This document shows, piece by piece, positions 35,128 to 46,288 of a stretch of 64,000 nucleotides of DNA. Source of the DNA: Acidobacteriota bacterium (lineage in GTDB: Bacteria > Acidobacteriota > Vicinamibacteria > Vicinamibacterales > JAKQTR01); NCBI GenBank assembly GCA_029562975.1, contig JAKQTR010000030.1, forward strand, positions 1-64,000. Reading direction: 5' to 3'. A model generated the notes under the pieces. That model did no database searches. It was not told the DNA's origin and saw nothing but the letters and a program-made list of their open reading frames with translations. Made by a program: the position numbers and the translations under genes. The number at the start of each line of letters is the position of its first letter. Position 1 is the stretch's first letter.

Positions 35128-36558
35128 ATGCGTTCTCGCCAGCTCGTCGTGGCGTGTGCGCTCGCGTTGTCCGGGTGCCAGTCGAGCCCGTCCACCCCCA
35201 CCCCGCCACCCTGCACGTTCACGCTTTCCGCGACATCCCTGTCGATCGGCGCATCGGGCGGCGCCGGTTCGGTCGCGGTCAGTACGGCAAGCTCCTGCGC
35301 CTGGACGGCCAGCTCGAGTGTGAGCTGGATCACGGCCACGGGAAGCACGGCGGGCACGGGCCCGGGAACCTTCAGCTTCACGGTGGCCGCCAATACCGGC
35401 ACCAGCGCACGGTCCGGCACGCTCACCGTGGCCGGCCAGTCGGTCACGATCACGCAGGCAGGGCTGGCCTGCACCTATGCGCTCGAGCCGGCCGGCAGGG
35501 CCTTCGGGCCGGCCGGCGGTGCCGGCAGCTTCGAGGTCAGCACCCAGTCCGGCTGCGCCTGGACGGCCGCGCCCGCCGCGGCCTGGCTGTCGATCTCGGC
35601 GGGCGCGTCGGGCTCGGGGAACGGCACCGTAACCTACCAGGTCGCGGCGAACCCTGATGCGGCCCCGCGTGCGTCGAGCATCGCCGTGGGCGGCGCGTCG
35701 CACGACGTCACGCAATCCGGACAAGCGGGATGTGCCGTCGCGCTCGACCGCGACCGCGACGCGTTCCCCGTGTCCGGCGGTTCCGGGAGGGTGGAGATCA
35801 CGGCCTCGTCGGGCTGCGCGTGGGCGGCGTCGAGCGACGCCGCGTGGGTGCGCATCACCGATCCGGCCGGGGGAAGCGGCACCGGAAGCTACCGCCTCCA
35901 GTACGTCGTGGACGCCAACGCCGGCGCCTCCTCGCGCGTCGGCACGCTGACGATCGGCGGCAAAACGGTGACGATCACGCAGGCCGGAACGGCGTCGTGC
36001 AGCTACTCGGTGGCGCCGGTGGACGTTCGCGCCTGTATGGCCGAGGGGTTCTCCCGCTCGATCGCCGTCACCACCGACGACGGCTGCCCGTGGACGGCGT
36101 CGACGTCTGCGCCGTGGATCGCGATCTCCGCCGGTTCGAGCGGCACCGGCTCCGGAACGATCGTCTACACGCTCGGCTACAACTTCGATGCGGCGCGCCA
36201 GGCCATCATCGAGGTGCGCTGGCCCGCGCCGACTGCGGGACAGAACGTGCGCGTTGCCCAGGCCGGCTGCACCTACGGCGTGAGCAAGACCAGCATCGAC
36301 GTGCCCGCGGCGGGCGGGGACTTCTCGTTCGACGTCATCTCGAGTTCGACGGACCCTTCCTGCGGCGGGCCGCTGCAGGACGGCTGCATGTGGAGCGCGG
36401 CGTCGTCGGCCTCCTGGGTCACCGTGACGAGCTGGATGCCGCGATGGGGCGACGACCGGGTGTCCTTCAGCGTGGCGGCCAACGGAACGGGCTCCATGCG
36501 GACTGCGACGATCACGGTGCGTGACAAGGTTGTGACCATCAGGCAGGCCGGGTCGTAG
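35128..36558 (+). CDS. Lipoprotein with five BACON-like repeats
   Basis: A 476-residue exported lipoprotein: lipobox LALSGC (Cys17) and a Ser/Pro-rich linker, then five repeats of about 85 residues, each beginning with Cys and ending TITQAG, DVTQSG, TITQAG, RVAQAG or TIRQAG. Each carries a central GCxWTAxxxxxWI core (for example SGCAWTAAPAAAWLSI). This is the BACON/viral-like beta-sandwich repeat pattern common in Acidobacteria and Bacteroidetes surface proteins that bind carbohydrates or mucins. Paired cysteines per repeat could stabilise each domain. ATG 35128 begins the signal peptide. A strong hairpin follows the stop. Confidence 0.88.
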   Translation: MRSRQLVVACALALSGCQSSPSTPTPPPCTFTLSATSLSIGASGGAGSVAVSTASSCAWTASSSVSWITATGSTAGTGPGTFSFTVAANTGTSARSGTLTVAGQSVTITQAGLACTYALEPAGRAFGPAGGAGSFEVSTQSGCAWTAAPAAAWLSISAGASGSGNGTVTYQVAANPDAAPRASSIAVGGASHDVTQSGQAGCAVALDRDRDAFPVSGGSGRVEITASSGCAWAASSDAAWVRITDPAGGSGTGSYRLQYVVDANAGASSRVGTLTIGGKTVTITQAGTASCSYSVAPVDVRACMAEGFSRSIAVTTDDGCPWTASTSAPWIAISAGSSGTGSGTIVYTLGYNFDAARQAIIEVRWPAPTAGQNVRVAQAGCTYGVSKTSIDVPAAGGDFSFDVISSSTDPSCGGPLQDGCMWSAASSASWVTVTSWMPRWGDDRVSFSVAANGTGSMRTATITVRDKVVTIRQAGS

Positions 36559-36583
36559 GGCCGCCCCCGCTCCTGCCCGCGCG

Positions 36584-36611
36584 AACCCCGGGGGCCGCAG
36601 CTCCCGGGGTT
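36584..36611 (+). terminator. Rho-independent-like terminator after the BACON gene
   Basis: AACCCCGGG and CCCGGGGTT form a perfect 9 bp stem around a ten-base loop, followed by CTTGTGT. The T-tract is weak, but the hairpin lies 26 bases after the stop codon and before the next gene. Confidence 0.65.
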
Positions 36612-36687
36612 CTTGTGTACGGCTCCCGCCGCAGATAGCATGGCGCTGCCCCCGCCTCCCGCCGTTCCCTGTGTTCGAGGAGCCGCC

Positions 36688-39450
36688 ATGCTGAACCGCG
36701 CCCTGCTGCACGCCGCGTGCGCCCTCGTCCTGCTGTCCTGCGGGCTCGCCGCGCGCGCCTCGCAATCGGTCACCCCGGCGTCGGCCGCGCCGCCTGCCGC
36801 CGGGGCGGCGAGCGCGGTCCAGCCGCCCCTCGCCTGGACGGATGCCGCGCTGCAACAGGAAACGTATGCGGCGCCGCCGAAGGAACTCGCCGACGCGGTG
36901 CTCGCGCCGCGCTACCGCAACGTCGCTCTCTCGAACGCGAGCCCGGACAAGAAGTGGTTCGCCGAGGAGATTGGCGACGGCCCGGTGCCGATGGCCGTCT
37001 TCGCGAAGCCGTTCCACGAACTCGGCGGCGTGTTCGTGGACTTCCAGGCGAACCGCGCCAGGTCGCTCACGATCCGCAACAGTGCGGGCCTGCAGATCAT
37101 CTCGGCCGCCGATGGAGCCAGGCGGCCGGTTCAGCTGCCGGCCGGCGTCCGGGTGTCGCACCCGACGTGGGCGCCCGACAGCTCCGTGGTCGGTTTTTAC
37201 GTCCACACGCCCGACGCCACGCACATCTGGGTGGCGGACCCGGTCACGTGCGCGGCGCGGCAGGCCACGCCCGCGCCGGTGCTGGCGACGCTCGCGTCCG
37301 GCTTCGACTTCAGCGCCGACGGGAAGAAGCTGGCGGCGGTCCTCGTGCCCGCCGGCCGCCCGCCGATGATGGCGCCGCCCGCCGCGCCCGCCGGCCCCCA
37401 GGTCAGGCGCGCGGAAGAGAAGGACGCCAACCGCCTGCGGACCTTCGCCAGCCTCATGGCGACGCCCTACGAGCTGGCGCTGTTCGAGTGGCACGCCACG
37501 GGGCAGGTGGCCGTCATCGACGTGCAGCCGCCGGCCGCGGGCGCCGCCAGGGCCAGGCGGCCGAGAGGCGCGCCGGTCCCGGGTTTCGTGACGGTCGGCG
37601 CGCCCGCCATGGTGCGCTCGCTCGACCTCGCGCCCGACGCGAAGTACGTCCGCGTGAGCCGCCTGGTCAAACCGTTCTCCTACATCGTGCCCGTCGCGAA
37701 CTTCGGCTCGGTGGACGAGGTCTGGGACCTCAGCGGCAAGGTGCTGGCCCAGTTGGCCACGCGGCCGCTGGACGAAGGCGTGCAGGACGCCGCCTCTCCC
37801 CAGCCGGACCCCGGAGCGGGGCCGGACGCGGCCGACGCCCGGCAGCAGGGCCGCCGGGAAATCGCGTGGCGCGCCGACGGGCAGGGCCTCACCTTCCTCG
37901 AGCAGGACGCGGCTGCGGCCGACGCCGCCAAGGACGGCGCGGCGGCGCCGCCGGCGACGAAAGGCGGCCGCGGAGGCCGGGCCGGAAGCGAATCGGGCGA
38001 GGGAGGCCCGGGCGCCAGGCGGCCCGATCGGCTCTTCCAGTGGCTTCCGCCCTTCGACCAGGCGAGCCTGAAGCCGCTCTTCGAACACAGCGCGCGGATG
38101 TCGAACCATCGCTTCTCGCCCGACCACCAGGTGCTCTTCTTCAGCGAGCGCTCCGGCCGCACCACCGTCGAGTACGCCGTCTACCTGAACGAGCCCGAGA
38201 AGCGCTACGTGCTCGCGCGGACGCGGCAGGACGATGTGTACTCGAACCCCGGGACCATCGTCATGGCCCGCGGCGGCGCCGGCGGCGGCAGGGGCGGCGC
38301 CGGCGGGCCGGGCGGGCGCGGGGGCGCGGGCGGGCCCGGCGGCGGCGTCGTGCAGCTGTCCGCTGACGGAGCCAGCGTCTTCTTCCAGGGCACCCTCTAT
38401 GACAAGCAGCCTGAGGAGGTGGGGCCGAAGACGTTCATCGACCGGGTGGCCATCAAGACCGGCGCGAGAACGCGCCTCTACGAGAGCGACAACAACGGCG
38501 TCTTCGAGCGGGTCACCACCCCGCTCGACATCGAGGCCGGCCGCTTCATCGTCTCGCGGGAGGGACCCGCCGACGTGGCGCAGTACTACCGCGTCGACGG
38601 CGGAACCCGGACGCGCCTGACGGCCAACGAGGACGTCACGCCCGACCTGACGCGCGCGCCGAGGGAGCGGATCACCGTCACCCGCGCGGACGGGTTCTCG
38701 TTCAAGGCCAGGCTCACGCTCCCGCCGGGCTACCAGGCCGGCACGCGGCTCCCCGCCATCTTCTGGTTCTACCCGCGGGAGTACGCCAGCCAGGAAGAGT
38801 ACGACCGCGGCAACCAGACGTACAACAAGAACGAGGCTCCGGTCTTCGGCACGCGCTCGATGCAGTTCTTCGTCCGCCTGGGCTACGCCGTGGTCGAGCC
38901 CGACGCCCCGATCGTGGGCCCGAGCGGCCGGATGAACGACCACTACGAGGACAACCTGCGGAACGGCCTGTCGGCCGTCATCGACGAGCTGGACCGCCGC
39001 GGGTACATCGACCGGGATCGGCTGGCGATTGGCGGCCACAGCTACGGCGCGTTCTCGGCCGTGAACGCCATGGCGCACACGCCGTTCTTCAAGGCCGGGA
39101 TCGCCGGGGACGGAGCCTACAACCGGACGCTCACGCCGCTCGGGTTCCAGAGCGAGCGCCGCGACTTGTGGCAGGCGAAGGACACGTATCTCTCGATGTC
39201 GCCGTTCCTGCACGCCAACCACCTGACGGGCGCCCTGCTGCTCTACCACGGCCTGGGGGACCAGAACGACGGCACGGACCCCATCAACTCGCTTCGTCTG
39301 TTCCACGCCCTGAACGGCCTGGGCAAGACAGTGGCGCTCTACATGTACCCGCTGGAGGACCACGGGCCCGCGACCAGGGAGACGCTGCTGGATCTGTGGG
39401 CGCGCTGGAACGCGTGGCTGGACAAGTACGTCAAGAACCCCAAGCCGTGA
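36688..39450 (+). CDS. Exported S9 family peptidase (prolyl oligopeptidase type)
   Basis: A 920-residue exported serine peptidase: signal peptide (LLHAACALVLLSCGLAARAS), a long beta-propeller-like region with SPDKKWF, APDSSVVGFY and SADGKKLAAV blades, and a C-terminal alpha/beta-hydrolase domain. The catalytic Ser is in IGGHSYGAFSA, Asp in HGLGDQNDGTDP and His in LEDHGPAT. TLPPGYQAGTRLPAIFWFYPREY opens the hydrolase domain. Unusual features are two low-complexity inserts: a charged Ala/Gly stretch (KGGRGGRAGSESGEGGPGA) and a Gly-rich loop encoded at about 38268-38345 (GGxGG repeats). ATG 36688 follows GAGGAG and begins the signal peptide. Confidence 0.9.
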   Translation: MLNRALLHAACALVLLSCGLAARASQSVTPASAAPPAAGAASAVQPPLAWTDAALQQETYAAPPKELADAVLAPRYRNVALSNASPDKKWFAEEIGDGPVPMAVFAKPFHELGGVFVDFQANRARSLTIRNSAGLQIISAADGARRPVQLPAGVRVSHPTWAPDSSVVGFYVHTPDATHIWVADPVTCAARQATPAPVLATLASGFDFSADGKKLAAVLVPAGRPPMMAPPAAPAGPQVRRAEEKDANRLRTFASLMATPYELALFEWHATGQVAVIDVQPPAAGAARARRPRGAPVPGFVTVGAPAMVRSLDLAPDAKYVRVSRLVKPFSYIVPVANFGSVDEVWDLSGKVLAQLATRPLDEGVQDAASPQPDPGAGPDAADARQQGRREIAWRADGQGLTFLEQDAAAADAAKDGAAAPPATKGGRGGRAGSESGEGGPGARRPDRLFQWLPPFDQASLKPLFEHSARMSNHRFSPDHQVLFFSERSGRTTVEYAVYLNEPEKRYVLARTRQDDVYSNPGTIVMARGGAGGGRGGAGGPGGRGGAGGPGGGVVQLSADGASVFFQGTLYDKQPEEVGPKTFIDRVAIKTGARTRLYESDNNGVFERVTTPLDIEAGRFIVSREGPADVAQYYRVDGGTRTRLTANEDVTPDLTRAPRERITVTRADGFSFKARLTLPPGYQAGTRLPAIFWFYPREYASQEEYDRGNQTYNKNEAPVFGTRSMQFFVRLGYAVVEPDAPIVGPSGRMNDHYEDNLRNGLSAVIDELDRRGYIDRDRLAIGGHSYGAFSAVNAMAHTPFFKAGIAGDGAYNRTLTPLGFQSERRDLWQAKDTYLSMSPFLHANHLTGALLLYHGLGDQNDGTDPINSLRLFHALNGLGKTVALYMYPLEDHGPATRETLLDLWARWNAWLDKYVKNPKP

Positions 39451-39578
39451 CGCCTCCCGGCCGGGCCCGGGCGGACGACACCCGCCGATGGGCAGCGCAG
39501 CGCCCGCCTGGGGGAGGGCCGCCGCCGGCGCGAACGCCCTCGCGGCGGCCGGGCACGGGCGGCGCGCCGAGCGGGTGT

Positions 39579-39584
39579 GATAAT
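39579..39584 (+). promoter_or_regulatory. Extended -10-like element upstream of the second paralog
   Basis: TGTGATAAT contains GATAAT at 39579-39584 with TG two bases before it, an extended -10. It would give a leader of about 80 bases for the gene at 39672. Confidence 0.45.
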
Positions 39585-39671
39585 GTCGAGTGGTTAGACC
39601 GCCCCTTGGTCGAGGAGCGGGGTCCAGCCCCCGGAGCCGCTCCGAATCCAGACAACCCCGGGAGGTGCGGT

Positions 39672-40448
39672 GTGCAGATCAGGTACTACATGATGTGCTC
39701 GCGGTTCGAGGCGCTCATCGCCTCGCACCTGGAACCCGAGGCCTTCGGCACCTACATGGCCGTCGGCACCAAGAAGCTGGCGAGCGGGCATGTCACCTTC
39801 TTCGAGATCGACCCCGGTTTCGCCAGGCTGACGGATCACTTCCAGGTGGCGGACATCGAGCAGCGGTGCGTGCCGCACGAGGACGGCTCGCCCAAGCGGA
39901 GCAAGTACATCTCGGTCTACCGGGTGATGGAGTTCCTGCCGCTCTCGGTGTACGGCTCGCTGTACCTGACCACGCCCGACGGCCGCGTGCTGAAGCTGGA
40001 CGGCGAGGCGTACGAGAACAACGACGAGCAGGACGGCGTCAGCCTGTACCAGGAGTTGTGCCCGCTCAATCCGCTGGTCGTGTCGAAGCTTGCGCCGGCC
40101 CGGTTCGCGAGGGTGCTGACGGACCCGGCCAATCCCGTGCACGCGCCGCGGCTCTTCTTCGTGGACCTGCAGGCGGATCGCGACGAGAAGGGCCGGCTGG
40201 CCGGCTGGCTGCCCTACTCGAACCCCATGCACATCGAGGACTGCATCCAGGAGCTCGAGCGCAGCGGCCCCGAGATGAAGGCGACCAAGACCGTGTCTCG
40301 CACGCCGCTGGCGCAGAACTTCCTGCGGGTCATCCGCCGGGGGTTCTTCCTCGGCGACCAGTCGGGCGTGAAGTGCTACCGGTTCCCGACGCGCGACGAG
40401 CTGGAGATCCGCCACTCGCAGTGGTGGCACTCGGCCTCGGCGCAGTAG
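39672..40448 (+). CDS. Uncharacterised protein, paralog of the 20.1 kb gene
   Basis: A 258-residue protein in the same unrecognised family as 20061-20849. Shared blocks in order: ALIASHLEPEAFGTYMAVGT, VTFFEID, SPKRSKYISVYRVMEFLPL, GSLYLTTPDGRVLKLD, SLYQELCPLNPLVVSKLAP (second copy of the duplicated element), PRLFFVDLQAD, and RGFFLGDQSGVKCYRFPTRDELEIRHSQWW. GTG 39672 was chosen because GGAGG precedes it by six bases and the protein then aligns with the other paralog's start. No signal peptide or TM segment. It stands alone between the S9 peptidase and the pyrophosphatase. Confidence 0.8.
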   Translation: MQIRYYMMCSRFEALIASHLEPEAFGTYMAVGTKKLASGHVTFFEIDPGFARLTDHFQVADIEQRCVPHEDGSPKRSKYISVYRVMEFLPLSVYGSLYLTTPDGRVLKLDGEAYENNDEQDGVSLYQELCPLNPLVVSKLAPARFARVLTDPANPVHAPRLFFVDLQADRDEKGRLAGWLPYSNPMHIEDCIQELERSGPEMKATKTVSRTPLAQNFLRVIRRGFFLGDQSGVKCYRFPTRDELEIRHSQWWHSASAQ

Positions 40449-40508
40449 CGCGCGGCGGCCCGGGCCATCGGCATCGAACGTGTGAGTCCCCCGAAAGGCA
40501 GTTGACTT

Positions 40509-43034
<2,526 letters not shown>

Positions 43035-43043
43035 TGGGGCGTT

Positions 43044-44279
43044 TTGAGTACCCTTCGCCATCCTCCCAGGAGGCGCCGGCCGGGTCCGTCCGGCCGGCGC
43101 CGCGTTGCGCGCCGGCCCGCCGCCGCTTCGCCGGCGGCGCTGCCCTTCGAGGCGGCGCCCCACGACGCCACTCCCATCGAGTTCGCCGCGCTGCCCCTCG
43201 ATGACCGCCTGCGCGCCGGCATCGCCGACCGCGGCTTCGTCCGCACCACGCCCGTCCAGAGCGCCGTGTTCCCCCTCGTCTTCTCCGGCGCCGACCTCAT
43301 CGCGTGCGCCGAGACGGGCACCGGCAAGACGGCGGCGTTCCTCCTCCCGATCATGCAGCGGCTGCTCGAGCGGCCGGCGGCGGGCGCCACGCGCGTGCTC
43401 ATCCTCGAGCCGACGCGCGAACTGGCGGTGCAGATCGAGGACGATTTCACGGGCTTCTCGTACTACACGGACCTGACCGGCGCGGCCGTCTACGGCGGCG
43501 TCGACGGCGACAGCCAGGCGCACGCGCTCCGGGCCGGCGCCGACGTCATCGTGGCGACGCCGGGGCGCCTGCTCGATCACATGAACTGCGGCGTGGCCGA
43601 CTTCACCAGGGTCGAGGTGCTCGTCCTGGACGAGGCCGACCGGATGCTGGACATGGGGTTCTGGCCCGACGTGCGGCGGATCGTGTCCGCCCTGCCGGGC
43701 GCGCGGCAGACGCTGCTCTTCTCCGCCACGACCTCCTCCGATGTCGTGGCGCTGGCCGAGCAGGTGATGCGCGACCCGCGCTTCATCCAGATCGGCCGCG
43801 CCGGCGGGCCCGCGCGCACCATCACCCACATCGCGCACGTCGTGCCGGCCCGCGAGAAGGTCGAGTGGCTGACGCGGTTCCTCCGGCGCTCGATCGGCCC
43901 GTCGCTCGTGTTCGTGCGCACCAAGCGCGGCGCCGACACGCTGGCATCGGCGCTCGCGGGCCGGGGCATCCGCTGCGCGGCGCTGCACGCGGACCGGACC
44001 CAGAGGGACCGATCGGCCGCCGTCGAGGGGTTCCGCGCGGGCCGGCACTCCGCGCTCGTCGCGACGGACATCGCCGCGCGGGGCCTCGACATCGACGGCG
44101 TGGCGCACGTCGTCAACTACGACGTGCCCGACACCGCCGAGACGTACGTGCACCGCGTGGGCCGGACCGGCCGGGCGGAAGCCGCCGGCACCGCGATCAC
44201 GCTCGTGGCGCCGGACGAACTGCCGGCGCTCCAGGCCATCGAGCGGTCGATCGACATCTACATCGACCGCCCCGCCTGA
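43044..44279 (+). CDS. DEAD-box ATP-dependent RNA helicase
   Basis: A 411-residue helicase with all core motifs: Q motif (GFVRTTPVQ), I AETGTGKT, Ia EPTRELA, Ib ATPGRLLDH, II LDEADRML, III FSATTSS, IV LVFVRTKRGA, V ATDIAARGLD and VI HRVGRTGRAE. It unwinds RNA in ribosome assembly or mRNA turnover. There is an Arg/Pro/Ala-rich N-terminal extension of about 40 residues and no basic C-terminal tail such as in RhlE. The TTG start at 43044 is uncertain; an internal start near the conserved IEFAALPLDD is possible. It sits nine bases after hppA. Confidence 0.92.
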   Translation: MSTLRHPPRRRRPGPSGRRRVARRPAAASPAALPFEAAPHDATPIEFAALPLDDRLRAGIADRGFVRTTPVQSAVFPLVFSGADLIACAETGTGKTAAFLLPIMQRLLERPAAGATRVLILEPTRELAVQIEDDFTGFSYYTDLTGAAVYGGVDGDSQAHALRAGADVIVATPGRLLDHMNCGVADFTRVEVLVLDEADRMLDMGFWPDVRRIVSALPGARQTLLFSATTSSDVVALAEQVMRDPRFIQIGRAGGPARTITHIAHVVPAREKVEWLTRFLRRSIGPSLVFVRTKRGADTLASALAGRGIRCAALHADRTQRDRSAAVEGFRAGRHSALVATDIAARGLDIDGVAHVVNYDVPDTAETYVHRVGRTGRAEAAGTAITLVAPDELPALQAIERSIDIYIDRPA

Positions 44280-44326
44280 CGCGCGCCGCCGCCGGCGGAC
44301 GCGCGGCCGGGCAGAGGGAGGCAGGC

Positions 44327-45316
44327 GTGCAGACGCGACAGCTCGGGACGACGGATCTTCACCTCACGCCGATCGGATTCGGCGCCTGGGCCATCGGCGG
44401 CCCGGACTACGCCTTCGGCTGGGGCCCCCAGGAGGACAGCGAATCGATAGCCGCGATCCATCGCGCCATCGACGCCGGCATCAACTGGATCGACACCGCG
44501 GCCGTCTACGGCCTCGGGCGATCGGAGCGGGTCGTGGCGAAGGCGCTGGCGCAGCTGGGCCCGTCGCGGCGCCCGTTCGTGTTCACGAAGGGCTCGCTCG
44601 TCTGGAACGAGTCGGGCTCGATCACGCACGCCCTGGCCCCGGCGTCGCTCCGGAAGGAAGTGGACGACAGCCTTCGCCGCCTCGGCACCGACGTCATCGA
44701 CCTCTACCAGATCCACTGGCCCGAGCCGTTCGGCGGCAACGGCTCGGCGCCGGAGATCGAGGAGGCCTGGCGGACCCTCCTCGACCTGCGGCAGGCCGGG
44801 AAGATCCGGCACCTCGGCGTCTCGAATTTCGACGAGGTGCAGCTCGCCCGCGTGCACGCGATCGCGCCCGTGGCCAGCCTGCAGCCGCCGTACTCGATGC
44901 TGCGCCGCGGCATCGAGCGGGCCGTGCTCCCGTACTGCCTCGACAACCGGATCGGCGTGATCGTGTACTCGCCGATGGCGGCCGGCGCCCTGAGCGGCAC
45001 GATGACGCGCGAGCGGGCCGCCTCGCTGCCGAAGAACGACTGGCGCTCCCAGCACGCCGACTTCCGGGAGCCGAAGCTCAGCCGCAACCTCGCGCTCGTC
45101 GAGGTCCTCAGGGGCATCGGCAGCCGGCACGGCGTGTCGCCGGGCGTCGTCGCGGTCGCCTGGACACTGCGCCACCCGGCGGTCACCGCCGCAATCGTCG
45201 GGCTGAGAAGCCCGTCGCAGGTGGACGGGATCGCGCCGGCCGGCGAGCTTCGCCTGACGGCGGAGGAGATAGCCGAGATCGAGCCGCACGTGCAGGCGGC
45301 GCCCCGGTCCTTCTAG
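44327..45316 (+). CDS. Aldo/keto reductase
   Basis: A 329-residue NADPH-dependent (beta/alpha)8-barrel oxidoreductase. It opens QTRQLGTTDLHLTPIGFGAW; the tetrad is Asp (NWIDTAAVYG), Tyr (same segment), Lys (VFTKGSLVW) and His (YQIHWPEPF). HLGVSNFDEVQ and the NADPH site IVGLRSPSQVDG follow. The family reduces aldehydes, ketones and sugars; substrate unknown. The start is GTG 44327 after a GAGGGAGG site. It follows the RNA helicase by 47 bases on the same strand and converges with the PAP2 gene. Confidence 0.9.
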   Translation: MQTRQLGTTDLHLTPIGFGAWAIGGPDYAFGWGPQEDSESIAAIHRAIDAGINWIDTAAVYGLGRSERVVAKALAQLGPSRRPFVFTKGSLVWNESGSITHALAPASLRKEVDDSLRRLGTDVIDLYQIHWPEPFGGNGSAPEIEEAWRTLLDLRQAGKIRHLGVSNFDEVQLARVHAIAPVASLQPPYSMLRRGIERAVLPYCLDNRIGVIVYSPMAAGALSGTMTRERAASLPKNDWRSQHADFREPKLSRNLALVEVLRGIGSRHGVSPGVVAVAWTLRHPAVTAAIVGLRSPSQVDGIAPAGELRLTAEEIAEIEPHVQAAPRSF

Positions 45317-45325
45317 CCCGAAGGG

Positions 45326-46288
45326 CTACCGCCCTTCCGCCTGGGCGTCGAGGGTTCCGAGCCGGCGGGAGACGCGCCCGTGGAGCGCCGGGGCCGCCGC
45401 GTAGCAGACCGAGGCGAGCAGGGCGCCGGCGATCAGGTCGGTGACGTAGTGGTACCGCAGGTACACCGTGGCGACGAGCAGCAGCGCGCCCGCAACCGTG
45501 ACGAACCAGCGGACGCGCAGCCGGCGGCGCCACGCCCACGCGACGGTCAGCAGCGTGACGAGGGAATGCCCGCTCGGGAACGCCCCCCTCGGCGCGAGGC
45601 GCATCGCCTCGGCGGGGGTCGCGCCGACCGGCGCCATGCCTCCGGCGTCGATCATCGCCCGCAGGTGCGGCGTCAGCCACAGGCCGGGCAGCTCGCGCGC
45701 CGCCGATCCGGGATCGTGGAGCGTGAACCGCGGGCTGATCGCCGGCACGAGCAGGTAGCCGACGTACGTCACGAAGAACCCGAATCCGCAGACGAAGAGC
45801 CACTGCCTGAACGGCCACTCGCGGCCCCGCAGGTAGAACTCGGCGCCCACCGCCAGCGGAATCACGTAGTAGGACCAGTACGCGACCTGGAAGATCTCCG
45901 TCGCAATCGGGTGCGCGAACCGCGCGATCCACACGGTGGGGTCGACGCCGAAGATCCAGCGGTCGGACGCGATGAGCCAGCCGTCGTAGAGCCGCCCCCC
46001 GTGCAACGGCCCGTTCACCAGGAGCACGGCCCGGTAGATCGCGAGCAGGTAGACGGCAAACGACCAGTCGTGCAGCACGCGCACGGCGCGCAGGTCCAGG
46101 CGCGCGCGCACCCAGGCCAGCAGCGGCACGCCGATCACGATCGCCGCGCAGGTCGCCGCCACGGTCGGCCACGCGGGGATGTCGCCGAGGCGCGCGAGCG
46201 CGATCGCGCCGAGGCCCGACAGGAACGCCATCGCCAGGACGTCGATCGACGCGAGGCGCCGCGCGATCGTCTGGGCGCCCGGCGCCAT
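45326..46288 (-). CDS. PAP2-superfamily membrane phosphatase-like protein
   Basis: A 320-residue polytopic protein with about six to eight TM segments. The PAP2 signature is in the C-terminal half: a KxxxxxxRP-equivalent region is weak, but GAFPSGHSLVTLLTVAW and YLRYHYVTDLIAGALLA give the PSGH and SRxxxxxHxxxD-like motifs, with Arg, His and Asp present. Relatives act on undecaprenyl diphosphate, phosphatidic acid or inositol-phosphoceramide (AUR1-like); the layout with FPxxY-like DPTVW and PAISPRF regions resembles the latter. Its ATG overlaps the stop of the acyltransferase gene (TGATG), indicating an operon. Confidence 0.82.
   Translation of the reverse strand: MAPGAQTIARRLASIDVLAMAFLSGLGAIALARLGDIPAWPTVAATCAAIVIGVPLLAWVRARLDLRAVRVLHDWSFAVYLLAIYRAVLLVNGPLHGGRLYDGWLIASDRWIFGVDPTVWIARFAHPIATEIFQVAYWSYYVIPLAVGAEFYLRGREWPFRQWLFVCGFGFFVTYVGYLLVPAISPRFTLHDPGSAARELPGLWLTPHLRAMIDAGGMAPVGATPAEAMRLAPRGAFPSGHSLVTLLTVAWAWRRRLRVRWFVTVAGALLLVATVYLRYHYVTDLIAGALLASVCYAAAPALHGRVSRRLGTLDAQAEGR

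Noticed and set aside
35122-39363. 1413-residue minus-strand open frame
   Set aside because: It is antisense to the BACON lipoprotein and S9 peptidase genes, whose motifs are clear. The product is Arg/Gly/Ala/His-rich without domains, as expected of a GC-rich antisense frame.
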